Notes: a model not told the origin generated them from the letters alone. A DNA stretch of 64,000 bases from Herbiconiux daphne (GCF_024979295.1 NZ_JANLCJ010000001.1:682001-746000), one strand, 5' to 3'. Counted from the first letter of the stretch, positions 43,276 through 52,674 are shown. Translations and numbers: made by a program.

Positions 43276-44801
43276 GCGCGATGCGGCGCGGAGTGAGTAT
43301 GCGCGATCTGCTGGTGGCCCACGACAGCGCCGGTCTCACCGGTCACCACATCCCGTCGTCAGCCCAGTCGGTGCGCGACATCGCCTTGATCACCCGGGTG
43401 GAGCAGATTCTGGAGGTGGGCCCCGACAGCATCGTGCTGCTCGCCGAAGAGCTGGCGCTCGGCGGCTGGGTGGTGTCGGTGGCCCTGCGGTACGCCTGGG
43501 AGCGGCGGGCGGTGGCGCTGATCGTCTCGGAGCAGTCGTTCTCGGAGTCGGTGATCGAGCTCGCCCGCCGGTTCGGTGTGGCGCTGCTCACCACCTCCGA
43601 CGGCATCGACCGCACCGCCCTCACCCTTGCCAGGGAGCTCGGGGCGCTCGAGGCCGGAATTCTCTCTCGCCTCGACGCCCTGCACAGCCGGGTGCTCCGG
43701 GCCGCCAGCATCCCGGAGGTGCTGAGCGAGATCTCCCAGGAACTCGGCGACGCGGTGGTGCAGCTGGTGGTGGACGGGATCGTGTTGGAGTCGCACGGGA
43801 CGCGGCCGGCGGAGCCCGTGGTCGCGCGATTGGTGCTGAGCCCTCGGGATCGTGGCCATCGCGGGCAAGAAGGGCAGCACGGTCAGCACGGTCAGCACGG
43901 TCAGCACGGTCCGGAGCTGGTCGCCGCGGTCGCTCCTGTGCAGCAGGCCTTCGCCGACCAGGCCCTCGCCCGGGCGGGCATGACCGTGCGCGCGCTGCTG
44001 CTCCAGCAGGAGCTCGACGACCTCGTCGGTGCCGCGCCGCTGCTGTCGTTCGCCGCCCTCTCGGGCCTGCGCGAAGACGGCGCGTTCGACGACAGCCGGT
44101 CGGAGCAGCCGGCGCTGCGTCGACTGCCCTCCGGCACATCCGTCGCGGCCGTGGTGCTGCGGGTCGCTGACGTCGATCAGCGCTCGGCGCGTATCGCTCC
44201 GGTCGTGACGAGCCGATGGCGGGAGACCTTTCCCCGCGTGCCGCTCGCCCGCCTGCAGTCAGGTTGGTTCGCCCTGGTGCCGCTCGCCGAGCCCGCGGCC
44301 GAGCTCGACGACGCGCTGCAGCGGCTCGCCGATTCGGGGCTCGGTGACCTCGGGGCCGCCGTCGGCGTGGCGCACGACCCGCATGGCACGGAGCAGGTGA
44401 CGAGCCTCTTGCGGAGGGCCGGACTGGCGGCACGACTCGCCGAACCGGGCGGACCCGTGCTCGACTTCCGGCGGTTCGGCCCGCCGCTGCTCCGACGACT
44501 GCTGCCCGCCGAGGACGCGCTCGATCTCGCCCTGACCACGTATCCGGCGCTGCTGGCCGACCCGCAGGCTTCGGAGATCATCGCGACGGTGGTGAGCTAC
44601 CTCGACTGCGCGGGTTCCGTCACGGCGGCGGCCGAGCACCTGGGGGTGCATCGCAACACCGTGCAGCTGCGACTGCGGCACGCGGCGACCCTGGGCGTCA
44701 CCCTCAGCCATCCCGAACGACTTCTGTCGACCCACCTGCTGCTCTCGGCGCTCGATCTCCGAGCGCTGCCGGTCGCCACGAGGCCGACCGCTGAGCTCTG
44801 A
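43272..44801 (+). CDS. PucR family transcriptional regulator
   Basis: A 509-residue PucR-type activator. N-terminal PucR domain (MRDLLVAHDSAGLTGHHIPSSAQSVRDIALITRVEQILEVGPDSIVLLAEELALGGWVV), and C-terminal PucR HTH (VTAAAEHLGVHRNTVQLRLRHAATLG). A 9-base tandem repeat, GGTCAGCAC in about four copies at 43872-43907, adds a GQHGQHG stretch in the linker. ATG overlaps the DUF917 stop by four bases. Likely activates this operon in response to its substrate; PucR relatives regulate purine and hydantoin catabolism. Confidence 0.9.
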   Translation: MSAMRRGVSMRDLLVAHDSAGLTGHHIPSSAQSVRDIALITRVEQILEVGPDSIVLLAEELALGGWVVSVALRYAWERRAVALIVSEQSFSESVIELARRFGVALLTTSDGIDRTALTLARELGALEAGILSRLDALHSRVLRAASIPEVLSEISQELGDAVVQLVVDGIVLESHGTRPAEPVVARLVLSPRDRGHRGQEGQHGQHGQHGQHGPELVAAVAPVQQAFADQALARAGMTVRALLLQQELDDLVGAAPLLSFAALSGLREDGAFDDSRSEQPALRRLPSGTSVAAVVLRVADVDQRSARIAPVVTSRWRETFPRVPLARLQSGWFALVPLAEPAAELDDALQRLADSGLGDLGAAVGVAHDPHGTEQVTSLLRRAGLAARLAEPGGPVLDFRRFGPPLLRRLLPAEDALDLALTTYPALLADPQASEIIATVVSYLDCAGSVTAAAEHLGVHRNTVQLRLRHAATLGVTLSHPERLLSTHLLLSALDLRALPVATRPTAEL

Positions 44802-44840
44802 CCACCGACCACCGACCACTGATGACCGACCACTGACCAC
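44799..44840 (+). repeat. Heptanucleotide repeat after the PucR gene
   Basis: Six imperfect copies of TGACCAC/CCGACCA-type 7-base units (roughly ACCACYG) fill the gap between the PucR stop and the GAF-gene ribosome site. The array can slip. No stem-loop or promoter was recognised in it; its role, if any, is unknown. Confidence 0.45.
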
Positions 44841-44862
44841 CCTCTCGAACCGGAGCCACGCC

Positions 44863-45366
44863 ATGCCACACCTCACCCTCGATCAGGCCGCCGACGCCGC
44901 CATCCAACGCCTCGGTAGCATCCTCGTCACCGTCACCGTGCTCACGCCCGACAAGCAGGAGGTCTCGCGGGTGTTCTCCACCCACCCCGAGGTCTACGCG
45001 GTGGGAGGGCGCAAGCGCCTCGATCCCGCGCACACCTCGCCGATCTGGCTCGAGCAGGTCGTGGCGGGTCAGCAGCCTTTCCTCGGCGCCGACCGTGAGT
45101 CCGTGCGGGCGTTCTTCGTCGACTGGGAGACTATCGAGTCACTCGGCTGCGGTGCGATCGTGAACACCCCGGTCGTGTATCAGGGTGAGACGATCGGCTC
45201 GGTCAACTTCCTCGGGGCCGAGGGAAGCCTCGACGAGGATTCCGCGGCGGTCGCGCTGGAGATCACAGCCGAGGCCACTGAAGCAGTCGTCGCCGCACGC
45301 GACGAGGCCTTTCCCGAGACCGCATCCGGCACAGCTTCCGGCACCGTTCCCGGGGCCGTCCGATGA
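44863..45366 (+). CDS. GAF-domain protein
   Basis: A 167-residue stand-alone GAF-type sensor: LTVTVLTPDKQEVSRVFSTHPEVYAVGGRKRLDPAHTSPIWLEQVVAGQQPFLG and IVNTPVVYQGETIGSVNFLGAEGSLDEDSAAVALEI. It lacks an output domain and ends in a short Thr/Ala/Gly-rich tail. ATG behind GGAG; the stop overlaps the amidohydrolase start (ATGA). It may bind a catabolite of the operon; ligand unknown. Confidence 0.85.
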   Translation: MPHLTLDQAADAAIQRLGSILVTVTVLTPDKQEVSRVFSTHPEVYAVGGRKRLDPAHTSPIWLEQVVAGQQPFLGADRESVRAFFVDWETIESLGCGAIVNTPVVYQGETIGSVNFLGAEGSLDEDSAAVALEITAEATEAVVAARDEAFPETASGTASGTVPGAVR

Positions 45367-46589
45367 CGACGTTCCGCACACGCAACGGTTCGTTGCGCAT
45401 CCGGAACGGGCTCCTCTTCGACGGGTCGTCGGAATCGCTCGTCGCCCGGGACCTGGTCATCCTCGACGGCACCATCGTCGCCCCCGATGAGCGCGTGCCG
45501 GCCGACATCGCCGAGCTCGATGCGCGCGGTGGGGTCGTCACGCCGGGGTTCATCGACGCGCATCTGCACGCCTATGCGGTGTCGCTCGATCTGCTGCGCA
45601 ACGAGACCCGGCTGCTGAGCTACCTCGCGCTGAGCGCGCGCAAGCGCCTCGGTGCGGCGTTGCACCGTGGCTTCACGAGCGTGCGGGATGTCGCGGGAGG
45701 CGATGTGGGCCTGCACACCGCGATCGAGGAGGGCCTGCTGACCGCCCCTCGCTACTTCTACACCGGTGCTGCGCTCAGTCAGACCGGTGGGCACGGCGAT
45801 CCGACCGCTCCGGACGACACGCTCTGCTTTCACGGCGGCCCCGGGCTCGAGATCGTCGACGGTCCTGAGGCGCTCCGCACGGCCGTTCGCACCCGCTTCC
45901 ACGGCGGAGCGCACGCGATCAAGATCATGGCGTCCGGGGGTGTCACTTCGCCCTCCGACCCCCTGACGATCGCGCAGTATTCGCTCGACGAGATCCGAGT
46001 GGTCGCGGAGGAGGCGCGCCGCCGGGGGAGCTATGTCGTGGCCCACGCCTATTCGCCCGAAGCGATCCTGCACGCCCTGCGCGGCGGGGTGCGTTCCATC
46101 GAGCACGGAAACCTGCTTGACGAGGAGGCGGCCCTCGCGATGGCCGAGGCGGGCGCCTACCTGGTGCCCACGCTGGCGACCTACGACGCGATGGCGCGGC
46201 ACGGCAGTGCGCTCGGGATGACCGCCGTCGGCCTCGCCAAGAACGCGGAGGTGCTTCACAGCGGTACGGTGGCGATCGAGCGTGCGCGGGCTGCGGGTGT
46301 TCCGGTGGGTTTCGGTTCGGATCTGATGGGCTCGCTCGAGAGCGAGCAGCTGCAGGGACTACGCCTGCAGAGCGACGTCACCGGTGTGCTCGAGACGCTG
46401 CGCAGCGTCACCTCGGTGAACGCGGCACTGCTGCAGAACGACCGGATCGGACGGATCGCACCCGGGGCGTTCGGCGACGTGCTGATCTTCGACGGCAACC
46501 CTCTCGAGACCCCGTCGCTGCTGTGGATCGAGCGGCGGCCGCGGATCGTGCTCGACGGCGTGCTCGTCACCTCGTCACCTCGAGACTGA
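45363..46589 (+). CDS. Amidohydrolase family (metal-dependent) protein
   Basis: A 408-residue TIM-barrel amidohydrolase. Metal-site HxH in GVVTPGFIDAHLHAY, carboxylated-Lys region KIMASGGVTSPSDP, His ligands in YVVAHAYSPEAI and SIEHGNLLD, and catalytic Asp in VGFGSDLMG. Related to imidazolonepropionase-like or prolidase-like hydrolases. Last gene of the operon, coupled to the GAF gene (ATGA) and converging with the LysR gene (15-base overlap). Probably hydrolyses a product of the ring-opening steps. Confidence 0.9.
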   Translation: MTTFRTRNGSLRIRNGLLFDGSSESLVARDLVILDGTIVAPDERVPADIAELDARGGVVTPGFIDAHLHAYAVSLDLLRNETRLLSYLALSARKRLGAALHRGFTSVRDVAGGDVGLHTAIEEGLLTAPRYFYTGAALSQTGGHGDPTAPDDTLCFHGGPGLEIVDGPEALRTAVRTRFHGGAHAIKIMASGGVTSPSDPLTIAQYSLDEIRVVAEEARRRGSYVVAHAYSPEAILHALRGGVRSIEHGNLLDEEAALAMAEAGAYLVPTLATYDAMARHGSALGMTAVGLAKNAEVLHSGTVAIERARAAGVPVGFGSDLMGSLESEQLQGLRLQSDVTGVLETLRSVTSVNAALLQNDRIGRIAPGAFGDVLIFDGNPLETPSLLWIERRPRIVLDGVLVTSSPRD

Positions 46590-47483
46590 GAGAGTCCCTT
46601 CCATCTCTCGGGCTGCCTGCTCCAAGGTCGCCAGGAACGCCCTTGCCGCGGGCCAGTCCACGCCGGATGCGCGCTGGGCCGTGAAGATCGTGCGACGCGG
46701 TTCGTCGGCGAGGGTGAGTAGCCTGCACGATGCGGGACGCCCCGCCCACACCAGATCAGGCATCAGTGCCACCGCATTGCCGGATTCCACCAGACGGATG
46801 TGGGTCTGGAGGTCCGCCGTCTCGAAACGCACGTCGGGCTCGAAGCCGGCTATCCGGCAGCTCTGCTCTGCGAAGTGCCTCGACGCCGTGCCTCGGGGCT
46901 CCATGACCCAGGGCAGATGCGCGGCATCTCCGATCGCCCCGCCGTCGAACGTGTCCGGGACGGCGAGCCGTATCGCGTCGGTCGTCAGGTCGCGACGGAT
47001 GAGTCCTGACAGCCACGGCGCTGCGTGGGCGGGATATTGCTCGGCGATGACCATGTCGAAGTCCCTCGACCAGGTCTCATGCAAGGCCTCCTCGGGTTCC
47101 TTCTGCACCATCTCCACCCGGACATCGGGATGATCCGTCTTCATCTTCGTCAACGCCACCGGCATCAGGGCCAGCGCAGCGGACTGGAACACCGCCACCC
47201 GAACCCGCCCTCTCACGCTGGTGTCAGCTGCGTGTAGCTCCGCTTCTGCCCGCTCCAAGGTGTTGCTCAATTCCTCCGCAGCCTTCACCAGGATCTCGGC
47301 CAGCGGGGTCAACTGCACGGTGCGACCGGTCTTGCGAAGCAGCACCGCGTTCGACTCCTTCTCCAACAAGGTCAGTTGTTGAGAGACGGCCGAGGGACTG
47401 TACTGGAGCGCCTCTGCAACAGCAGCCATCGTCCCTCGGATGGACAGTTCGCGTAAGAGGACGAGTCTGTGCAAGTCGAGCAT
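46575..47483 (-). CDS. LysR family transcriptional regulator
   Basis: A 302-residue regulator with N-terminal HTH (LVLLRELSIRGTMAAVAEALQYSPSAVSQQLTLLEKESNAVLLRKTGRTVQLTP) and a substrate-binding domain. ATG at 47483 follows GGAG by seven bases; an ATG 18 bases upstream lacks a site. It is divergent from putA, with a T-N11-A-like ATCA-N7-TGAT symmetry (47500-47514) between them, and is probably the regulator of the proline genes. Inducer is likely proline, by context. Confidence 0.92.
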   Translation of the reverse strand: MLDLHRLVLLRELSIRGTMAAVAEALQYSPSAVSQQLTLLEKESNAVLLRKTGRTVQLTPLAEILVKAAEELSNTLERAEAELHAADTSVRGRVRVAVFQSAALALMPVALTKMKTDHPDVRVEMVQKEPEEALHETWSRDFDMVIAEQYPAHAAPWLSGLIRRDLTTDAIRLAVPDTFDGGAIGDAAHLPWVMEPRGTASRHFAEQSCRIAGFEPDVRFETADLQTHIRLVESGNAVALMPDLVWAGRPASCRLLTLADEPRRTIFTAQRASGVDWPAARAFLATLEQAAREMEGTLSVSR

Positions 47484-47499
47484 GGGTTCTCCGAAATAC

Positions 47500-47568
47500 A
47501 TCAGTTCGAGTGATGAGTAGTGATAAGAAACAGTCGCTTTTGTTCAAGCGTCTCCATGCGAATACTAG
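47500..47568 (+). promoter_or_regulatory. putA/LysR control region: LysR-type box and putA promoter
   Basis: ATCAgttcgagTGAT (47500-47514) is a LysR-type inverted repeat just upstream of the LysR start. A putA promoter candidate is TTGTTC (47540-47545) and TACTAG (47563-47568), spacer 17 bases, 43 bases before the putA start. Assignment is by consensus and position only. Confidence 0.5.
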
Positions 47569-47611
47569 GGGTCAGATCACCTACGGGTGAAGTCTTCTAA
47601 GAAGGGTTCGA

Positions 47612-50600
47612 ATGGCTACCACGGTCGCACTCACCGGTTCTGCAACTCCCTCGCCTGATTCGGTCGACGAGGGACTCGTCGCCGACACGGTCGCGCTCGT
47701 GCGTCGGTGGCTGCGCGAAGCGTCGGCCTTCCCGACCGACCCGTCAGGCGAGCGCCTCGCGGGAGTGCTGAAAGACCCGAGTGGTCTGGGATTCACCGTC
47801 GGCTTCGTCGACGGCGTGGTTCGACCGGAGGACCGTCGTGTGGCGGCGGAGACACTGAAGTCGATCGCGCCCCAGGTTCCCGCATTCCTGCCGGCACCGA
47901 TGCGGGGCGCCGTCAAACTCGGCGGGGCCCTCGCGCCCGTTCTTCCGGGAGTGGTCGTGCCGATCGCTCGAAAGGTTCTGCGCGACATGGTGAGCCACCT
48001 CATCATCGACGCCACCGACGCTCGGCTCGGCGCCGCTATCGCCAAGATCAAGCGCGACGGTGTTCGACTCAACGTCAACCTCCTCGGCGAGGCGGTGCTG
48101 GGCCGAAAGGAGGCTGCCCGCCGACTCGACGGAACCCATCGGCTCCTTGCCCGAGACGACGTCGACTACGTCTCCATCAAGGTCTCGTCCACAGTCGCCC
48201 CCCACAACCCCTGGGCGTTCGATCAGTCGGTCGACGACATCGTCGCCGAACTCACCCCCCTCTTCACGCGGGCCGCGAACGCCCCGACGCCGAAGTTCAT
48301 CAACCTCGACATGGAGGAGTACAAGGATCTCGATCTCACGATCGCGGTGTTCACCCGCATCCTCGATCAGCCGGAGTTCCTCGATCTCGAAGCCGGCATC
48401 GTCCTCCAGGCGTATCTACCCGACGCGTTGTCGGCGATGATCCGGCTGCAGGAGTGGAGCGCCCTCCGCCGAGCGCGCGGGGGCGCGGCGATCAAGGTGC
48501 GGATCGTCAAAGGCGCGAATCTCCCGATGGAGCAGGTGGAAGCCTCCATCCACGGATGGCCGCTCGCCACCTGGAACACCAAACAGGAGTCCGACACCAA
48601 CTACAAGCGCGTGGTCGACTACGCGCTGCACCCCGAGCGCATCCGCAACGTGCGGATCGGAGTGGCCGGCCACAACCTCTTCGATGTCGCCTACTCCTGG
48701 CTGCTCGCCGGCCGCCGCGACGTGCGCGACGGCATCGAGTACGAAATGCTCCTCGGCATGGCCCAGGGCCAAGCCGAAGCCGTGCGCCGCGAGGTCGGTT
48801 CGCTGCTGCTGTACACACCGGTGGTTTCGCCGGCGGAGTTCGATGTGGCGATCGCCTACCTGATCCGGCGCCTCGAGGAAGGCGCGTCATCGGAGAACTT
48901 CATGTCGGCCGTCTTCGAGCTCGAGAAGAACGAGCCCCTCTTCGAGCGGGAACGGCAGCGCTTCATCGCGTCGGTCGCGGCCCTCGACGGTCGCGTGCCG
49001 GCCACGCACAAGGTCGCCGACCGGCACGCCGCCGTACCGCGGCCCACGCTCGGTGCGTTCGAGAACACCCCCGACACCGACCCGTCCGTCGAGGCCAACC
49101 GTCAGGCTGCGAGCCGCATCCTGCAGCGCGCCGCCACCTCCCAGCTCGGCGTCGAGAGCGTCCAGGCATCCGTCATCCGGGATGAGACGACCCTGCGCGC
49201 CGTCATCAGCAGCACGAAGGAGGCCGGCAAGGCCTGGGGAAAGCTCTCGGCGAACTACCGCGCGACCGTGCTGCACAAGGTCGGTGACGAGATGGAACGC
49301 CGCCGCGCCGACTTTCTCGAGGTCATGGCCGCCGAGGCCGGCAAGACGATCGATCAGGCCGACCCCGAGGTCTCAGAAGCGATCGACTTCGCCCACTACT
49401 ACGCCGAGCTCGCATTGGAACTCGACACGATCGACGGGGCCGAATTCACCCCATCGAACCTCACGCTGATCACGCCGCCCTGGAACTTTCCCGTCGCCAT
49501 CCCCGCCGGTGGTGCACTCGCGGCTCTGGCCGCCGGTTCCGCCGCCATCCTGAAACCGGCGGCGCTCACCGCGCGATGCGGCGCTTTGATCGCGGAGTGC
49601 ATGTGGGAGGCCGGTGTGCCGGCCGATACGCTGCGACTGCTGCAGGTCGGTGAACGCCAGCTCGGCACGCAGCTGGTCTCCGACCCGAACGTGGACCGGG
49701 TCATCCTGACCGGAGCGTATGAGACCGCTGAGCTGTTCAGGTCTTTCCGCCATGATCTCCCGCTTCTCGCGGAGACCAGCGGCAAGAACGCGATCATCGT
49801 CACTCCCTCCGCCGACCTCGACCTCGCCGTTAAGGATGTCGTCTCATCCGCTTTCGGGCACGCGGGGCAGAAGTGCTCCGCCGCGTCGCTGGTGGTGCTC
49901 GTCGGCTCGGTCGCCCGATCGCACCGGTTCCGCACCCAGCTGCTCGACGCCGTGTCGTCGCTGACCGTCGACTACCCGACCAACCCCGCTACTCAAATGG
50001 GCCCGATCATCGAACCCGCCGCCGGCAAGCTCCTCGAAGGGCTGACGCAGCTGGGTGCCGGAGAGCGGTGGTTGATCGAGCCGACCCAGCTCGACGCCAC
50101 AGGAAAGCTGTGGAGCCCCGGAGTCCGCGACGGCGTAGCCCGTGGCTCGGAGTACCACCGCACGGAGTACTTCGGACCGATCCTCGGCATCATGACGGCC
50201 TCCACCCTGACGGACGCAGTCGACATCGTGAACGAGGTCGACTACGGACTCACCTCTGGACTGCATGCGCTCGACCCTGAAGAGATCGACCTGTGGCTGA
50301 ACACCGTTCAGGCGGGAAACCTCTACGTGAACCGGGGAATCACGGGAGCCATCGTCCGCCGCCAGCCGTTCGGCGGATGGAAGAAGTCAGCGGTGGGCGC
50401 GGGAACCAAGGCAGGTGGGCCCAATTACCTGATCGGTCTCGGTTCGTGGGTCTCCGCGCCGGCGAGGCAGGGAGCGGCCGCGACGGACAAGAACGTCGCC
50501 GCGCTGCTCGCGGCGTCTCGGGCGGTGCTGACCCGGGTAGAGGCCGATTCGCTCGAACGAGCGGCGAAGAGCGACGCCGCAGCCTGGCAGAGCCATTTCA

Positions 50601-51070
50601 CTGCCAAGGATGTCTCGCAGCTCTCGGCTGAGCGCAACGTGTTCCGATATGCACCACTGGACCGACCGATCCTGGTCCGGCTCGGCAGCGACGCTCCGGT
50701 AGCCGATCTGGTCAGGACCGTCCTGGCCGGTGCGCTCTCCGGCACCGAGATGGTCATCTCGAGCGCGCACTGGCTCCCCGCTGACATCGAAGCCGCTCTC
50801 TCCTCCGTTGCCACGGCGGTCGTGGTCGAGAGTGACACGGCGTGGGCGTCGCGGGTCACTGCCTTCGGCAGCGGCCGGGTGCGACTGCTGGGTGCCGGCG
50901 TCGAATCGGTGACCGCCGCCACCGGCGGGCGGCCCGACCTGGCGATCTACGCCAACCCCGTCACCGAGGCCGGCCGGATCGAGCTGCTCCCGTACCTGCG
51001 GGAACAGGCCGTGTCGATCACGGCTCACCGATTCGGAACGCCTAACCACCTGACTGACGCCATGATCTGA
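47612..51070 (+). CDS. putA: Bifunctional proline dehydrogenase/L-glutamate gamma-semialdehyde dehydrogenase
   Basis: A 1152-residue PutA: N-terminal proline dehydrogenase barrel (FAD; LARDDVDYVSIKVSSTVAPHNPW, FINLDMEEYKDLDLTI, GAAIKVRIVKGANLPMEQVEA) and C-terminal glutamate-semialdehyde dehydrogenase with GHAGQKCSAASLVV (catalytic Cys), LAETSGKNAIIV (Glu) and PWNFPVAIPAG. Together they oxidise proline to glutamate. ATG behind AAGAAGGG. No N-terminal ribbon-helix-helix repressor domain. Divergent LysR probably regulates it; gdhA follows 140 bases downstream. Confidence 0.96.
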   Translation: MATTVALTGSATPSPDSVDEGLVADTVALVRRWLREASAFPTDPSGERLAGVLKDPSGLGFTVGFVDGVVRPEDRRVAAETLKSIAPQVPAFLPAPMRGAVKLGGALAPVLPGVVVPIARKVLRDMVSHLIIDATDARLGAAIAKIKRDGVRLNVNLLGEAVLGRKEAARRLDGTHRLLARDDVDYVSIKVSSTVAPHNPWAFDQSVDDIVAELTPLFTRAANAPTPKFINLDMEEYKDLDLTIAVFTRILDQPEFLDLEAGIVLQAYLPDALSAMIRLQEWSALRRARGGAAIKVRIVKGANLPMEQVEASIHGWPLATWNTKQESDTNYKRVVDYALHPERIRNVRIGVAGHNLFDVAYSWLLAGRRDVRDGIEYEMLLGMAQGQAEAVRREVGSLLLYTPVVSPAEFDVAIAYLIRRLEEGASSENFMSAVFELEKNEPLFERERQRFIASVAALDGRVPATHKVADRHAAVPRPTLGAFENTPDTDPSVEANRQAASRILQRAATSQLGVESVQASVIRDETTLRAVISSTKEAGKAWGKLSANYRATVLHKVGDEMERRRADFLEVMAAEAGKTIDQADPEVSEAIDFAHYYAELALELDTIDGAEFTPSNLTLITPPWNFPVAIPAGGALAALAAGSAAILKPAALTARCGALIAECMWEAGVPADTLRLLQVGERQLGTQLVSDPNVDRVILTGAYETAELFRSFRHDLPLLAETSGKNAIIVTPSADLDLAVKDVVSSAFGHAGQKCSAASLVVLVGSVARSHRFRTQLLDAVSSLTVDYPTNPATQMGPIIEPAAGKLLEGLTQLGAGERWLIEPTQLDATGKLWSPGVRDGVARGSEYHRTEYFGPILGIMTASTLTDAVDIVNEVDYGLTSGLHALDPEEIDLWLNTVQAGNLYVNRGITGAIVRRQPFGGWKKSAVGAGTKAGGPNYLIGLGSWVSAPARQGAAATDKNVAALLAASRAVLTRVEADSLERAAKSDAAAWQSHFTAKDVSQLSAERNVFRYAPLDRPILVRLGSDAPVADLVRTVLAGALSGTEMVISSAHWLPADIEAALSSVATAVVVESDTAWASRVTAFGSGRVRLLGAGVESVTAATGGRPDLAIYANPVTEAGRIELLPYLREQAVSITAHRFGTPNHLTDAMI

Positions 51071-51100
51071 ACCCGACGCGTCTCTGAGAAAGGATCACCG

Positions 51101-51202
51101 ATGATCGACCTCGAAGAAGCCCCTCCTGGTGAGGCAGTGGCAGACGCCGCGACTATCGTCCTCTGCCCGACGAGCTCCGTCGTCGTACTCGGCTACAACT
51201 GA
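51101..51202 (+). CDS. 33-residue small protein between putA and gdhA
   Basis: ATG 51101, ten bases behind AAAGGA, opens a 33-residue frame, MIDLEEAPPGEAVADAATIV... ending LCPTSSVVVLGYN. It fills the putA-gdhA gap, is joined to gdhA by the GAAGGA ribosome site overlapping its stop, and has one hydrophobic segment (SSVVVL). Resembles no family I know; could be a real small protein or a leader that tunes gdhA translation. Confidence 0.55.
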   Translation: MIDLEEAPPGEAVADAATIVLCPTSSVVVLGYN

Positions 51203-51210
51203 AGGACGTC

Positions 51211-52473
51211 ATGACAGTCGAAGCACTCACCGAGGAACAGCCGCTCGTCTCAGCCAGACGGCAGCTGTCCGAGGCCGCACAGTACCTTTCTCTCGACGAG
51301 GGACTCCACGCGATGCTCGCCCATCCCCGACGTGAGATGACCGTCGGAGTACCCCTCCGCCACGATGGCGGCCACGTGACGGTCTTCACCGGACATCGAG
51401 TGCAACACAATCTCTCGCGCGGGCCCGCCAAGGGCGGCATCCGTTTCGCGCCCACCGTGAACCTCGACGAGGTGCGCGCCCTAGCCATGTGGATGACGTG
51501 GAAGTGTGCCCTCATCGACCTGCCGTACGGGGGAGCGAAAGGCGGGGTGACGATCGATCCCCGCTTGCATTCCCGGGCCGAGCTGGAGCGCGTCACCCGA
51601 CGGTACACGTCAGAACTCGCCGGATTCATCGGGCCGGAGAGAGACATCCCTGCCCCCGACATCGGGACAGATGAGCAGACGATGGCGTGGATGATGGACA
51701 CCATCTCGGTCGCCCGCGGATACACCGTGCCCGGCGTCGTGACCGGAAAGCCGCTGCACATCGGCGGTTCTCGGGGACGAGCAGATGCCACCTCCATCGG
51801 CGTCGCACGAGTCGGTCTTGCTGCGCTCGAGAACGCCGGAATCGCAGCGGATGGCGGCACCGCAGCAGTCCAAGGGTTCGGAAAGGTGGGCGCAGGAACA
51901 GCACGGTTCTTTTCCGAAGCAGGAATGCGCGTCGTCGGAGTGAGCGACCAGTATGCCGCGCTCTACTCTGAGCGCGGCATCGACATCGCGGCGCTGCAGG
52001 AATACGTCGGGCGGCACGGATCGGTGGCGGGCTTCACCGGTGCCGACGAGATCGAACACGATGACCTTCTGGAACTCGACGTCGACCTGCTCGCCCCCTG
52101 CGCGGTGGAGGGAGTCATCACCGCCCACAATGCGGAGAGCATCCGCGCCCGAATCATCGTCGAAGGCGCGAACGGCCCGACCACACCGGATGCCGACCTC
52201 ATACTGAAAGACAAGGGCATTGACGTCGTCCCCGACATCCTCGCCAACTCGGGAGGGGTGGTGGTCAGCTACTTCGAGTGGGTTCAGGCCAATCAGGCCT
52301 ACTGGTGGACGGCCAATCGAGTCGAAAGCCGCCTGGTCGAGAGGATGCTCGCAGGGTGGGCGCTGATCCGCGACGAATCAGTCCGCACGGGACGCACCCT
52401 CCGGGAATCGGCGACCGCCATCGCCGTCCACCGGGTCGCTGAAGCACACAAGGTCCGAGGTCTCTATCCCTGA
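51211..52473 (+). CDS. gdhA: Glu/Leu/Phe/Val dehydrogenase (glutamate dehydrogenase)
   Basis: A 420-residue oxidative deaminase. Substrate-site Lys motifs are GPAKGGIRF and WKCALIDLPYGGAKGGV; the NAD fold follows (GTAAVQGFGKVGAGTARFFSEAG). Next to putA it would turn proline-derived glutamate into 2-oxoglutarate and ammonia. ATG behind GAAGGA, eight bases after a 33-residue gene. Glu versus branched-chain or Phe preference cannot be settled by eye; Glu is favoured by the putA context. Confidence 0.93.
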   Translation: MTVEALTEEQPLVSARRQLSEAAQYLSLDEGLHAMLAHPRREMTVGVPLRHDGGHVTVFTGHRVQHNLSRGPAKGGIRFAPTVNLDEVRALAMWMTWKCALIDLPYGGAKGGVTIDPRLHSRAELERVTRRYTSELAGFIGPERDIPAPDIGTDEQTMAWMMDTISVARGYTVPGVVTGKPLHIGGSRGRADATSIGVARVGLAALENAGIAADGGTAAVQGFGKVGAGTARFFSEAGMRVVGVSDQYAALYSERGIDIAALQEYVGRHGSVAGFTGADEIEHDDLLELDVDLLAPCAVEGVITAHNAESIRARIIVEGANGPTTPDADLILKDKGIDVVPDILANSGGVVVSYFEWVQANQAYWWTANRVESRLVERMLAGWALIRDESVRTGRTLRESATAIAVHRVAEAHKVRGLYP

Positions 52474-52628
52474 CCCGCGGCCCGTTCGGATCGCTGGGAG
52501 CTGCGTCGTTAGCGCGCGACCTCGCCGTCAAGCGCCCGGCCTCAACGCACTACGCTGACCAGTCACCACGACTCAGTCGGGCGACGAGCGCCACACCAGG
52601 GCGCCCTCGCTGAAGCACCTCGAAGTCC

Positions 52629-52661
52629 TAATTCCTCAGATCTCTATCCGCAGAGGAATTA
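52629..52661. terminator. Weak inverted repeat after gdhA
   Basis: TAATTCCTC (52629-52637) and GAGGAATTA (52653-52661) form perfect 9-base arms with a 15-base loop, 156 bases after the gdhA stop, in the first A/T-rich stretch of the window. It may end the putA-gdhA transcript or be an operator of the Fic gene that starts 14 bases later. The GC-poor stem argues against a strong terminator. Confidence 0.35.
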
Positions 52662-52674
52662 ATTAGCCGAAAAA

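Noticed and set aside
43872..43907. Short tandem repeat considered as CRISPR
   Set aside because: Units are 9 bases, contiguous, without spacers and inside a coding frame.
52446..52655. TCTCTATCC at the end of gdhA and again about 175 bases later as a possible attachment-site duplication
   Set aside because: Only nine bases match, and no integrase or tRNA is near; this can arise by chance.
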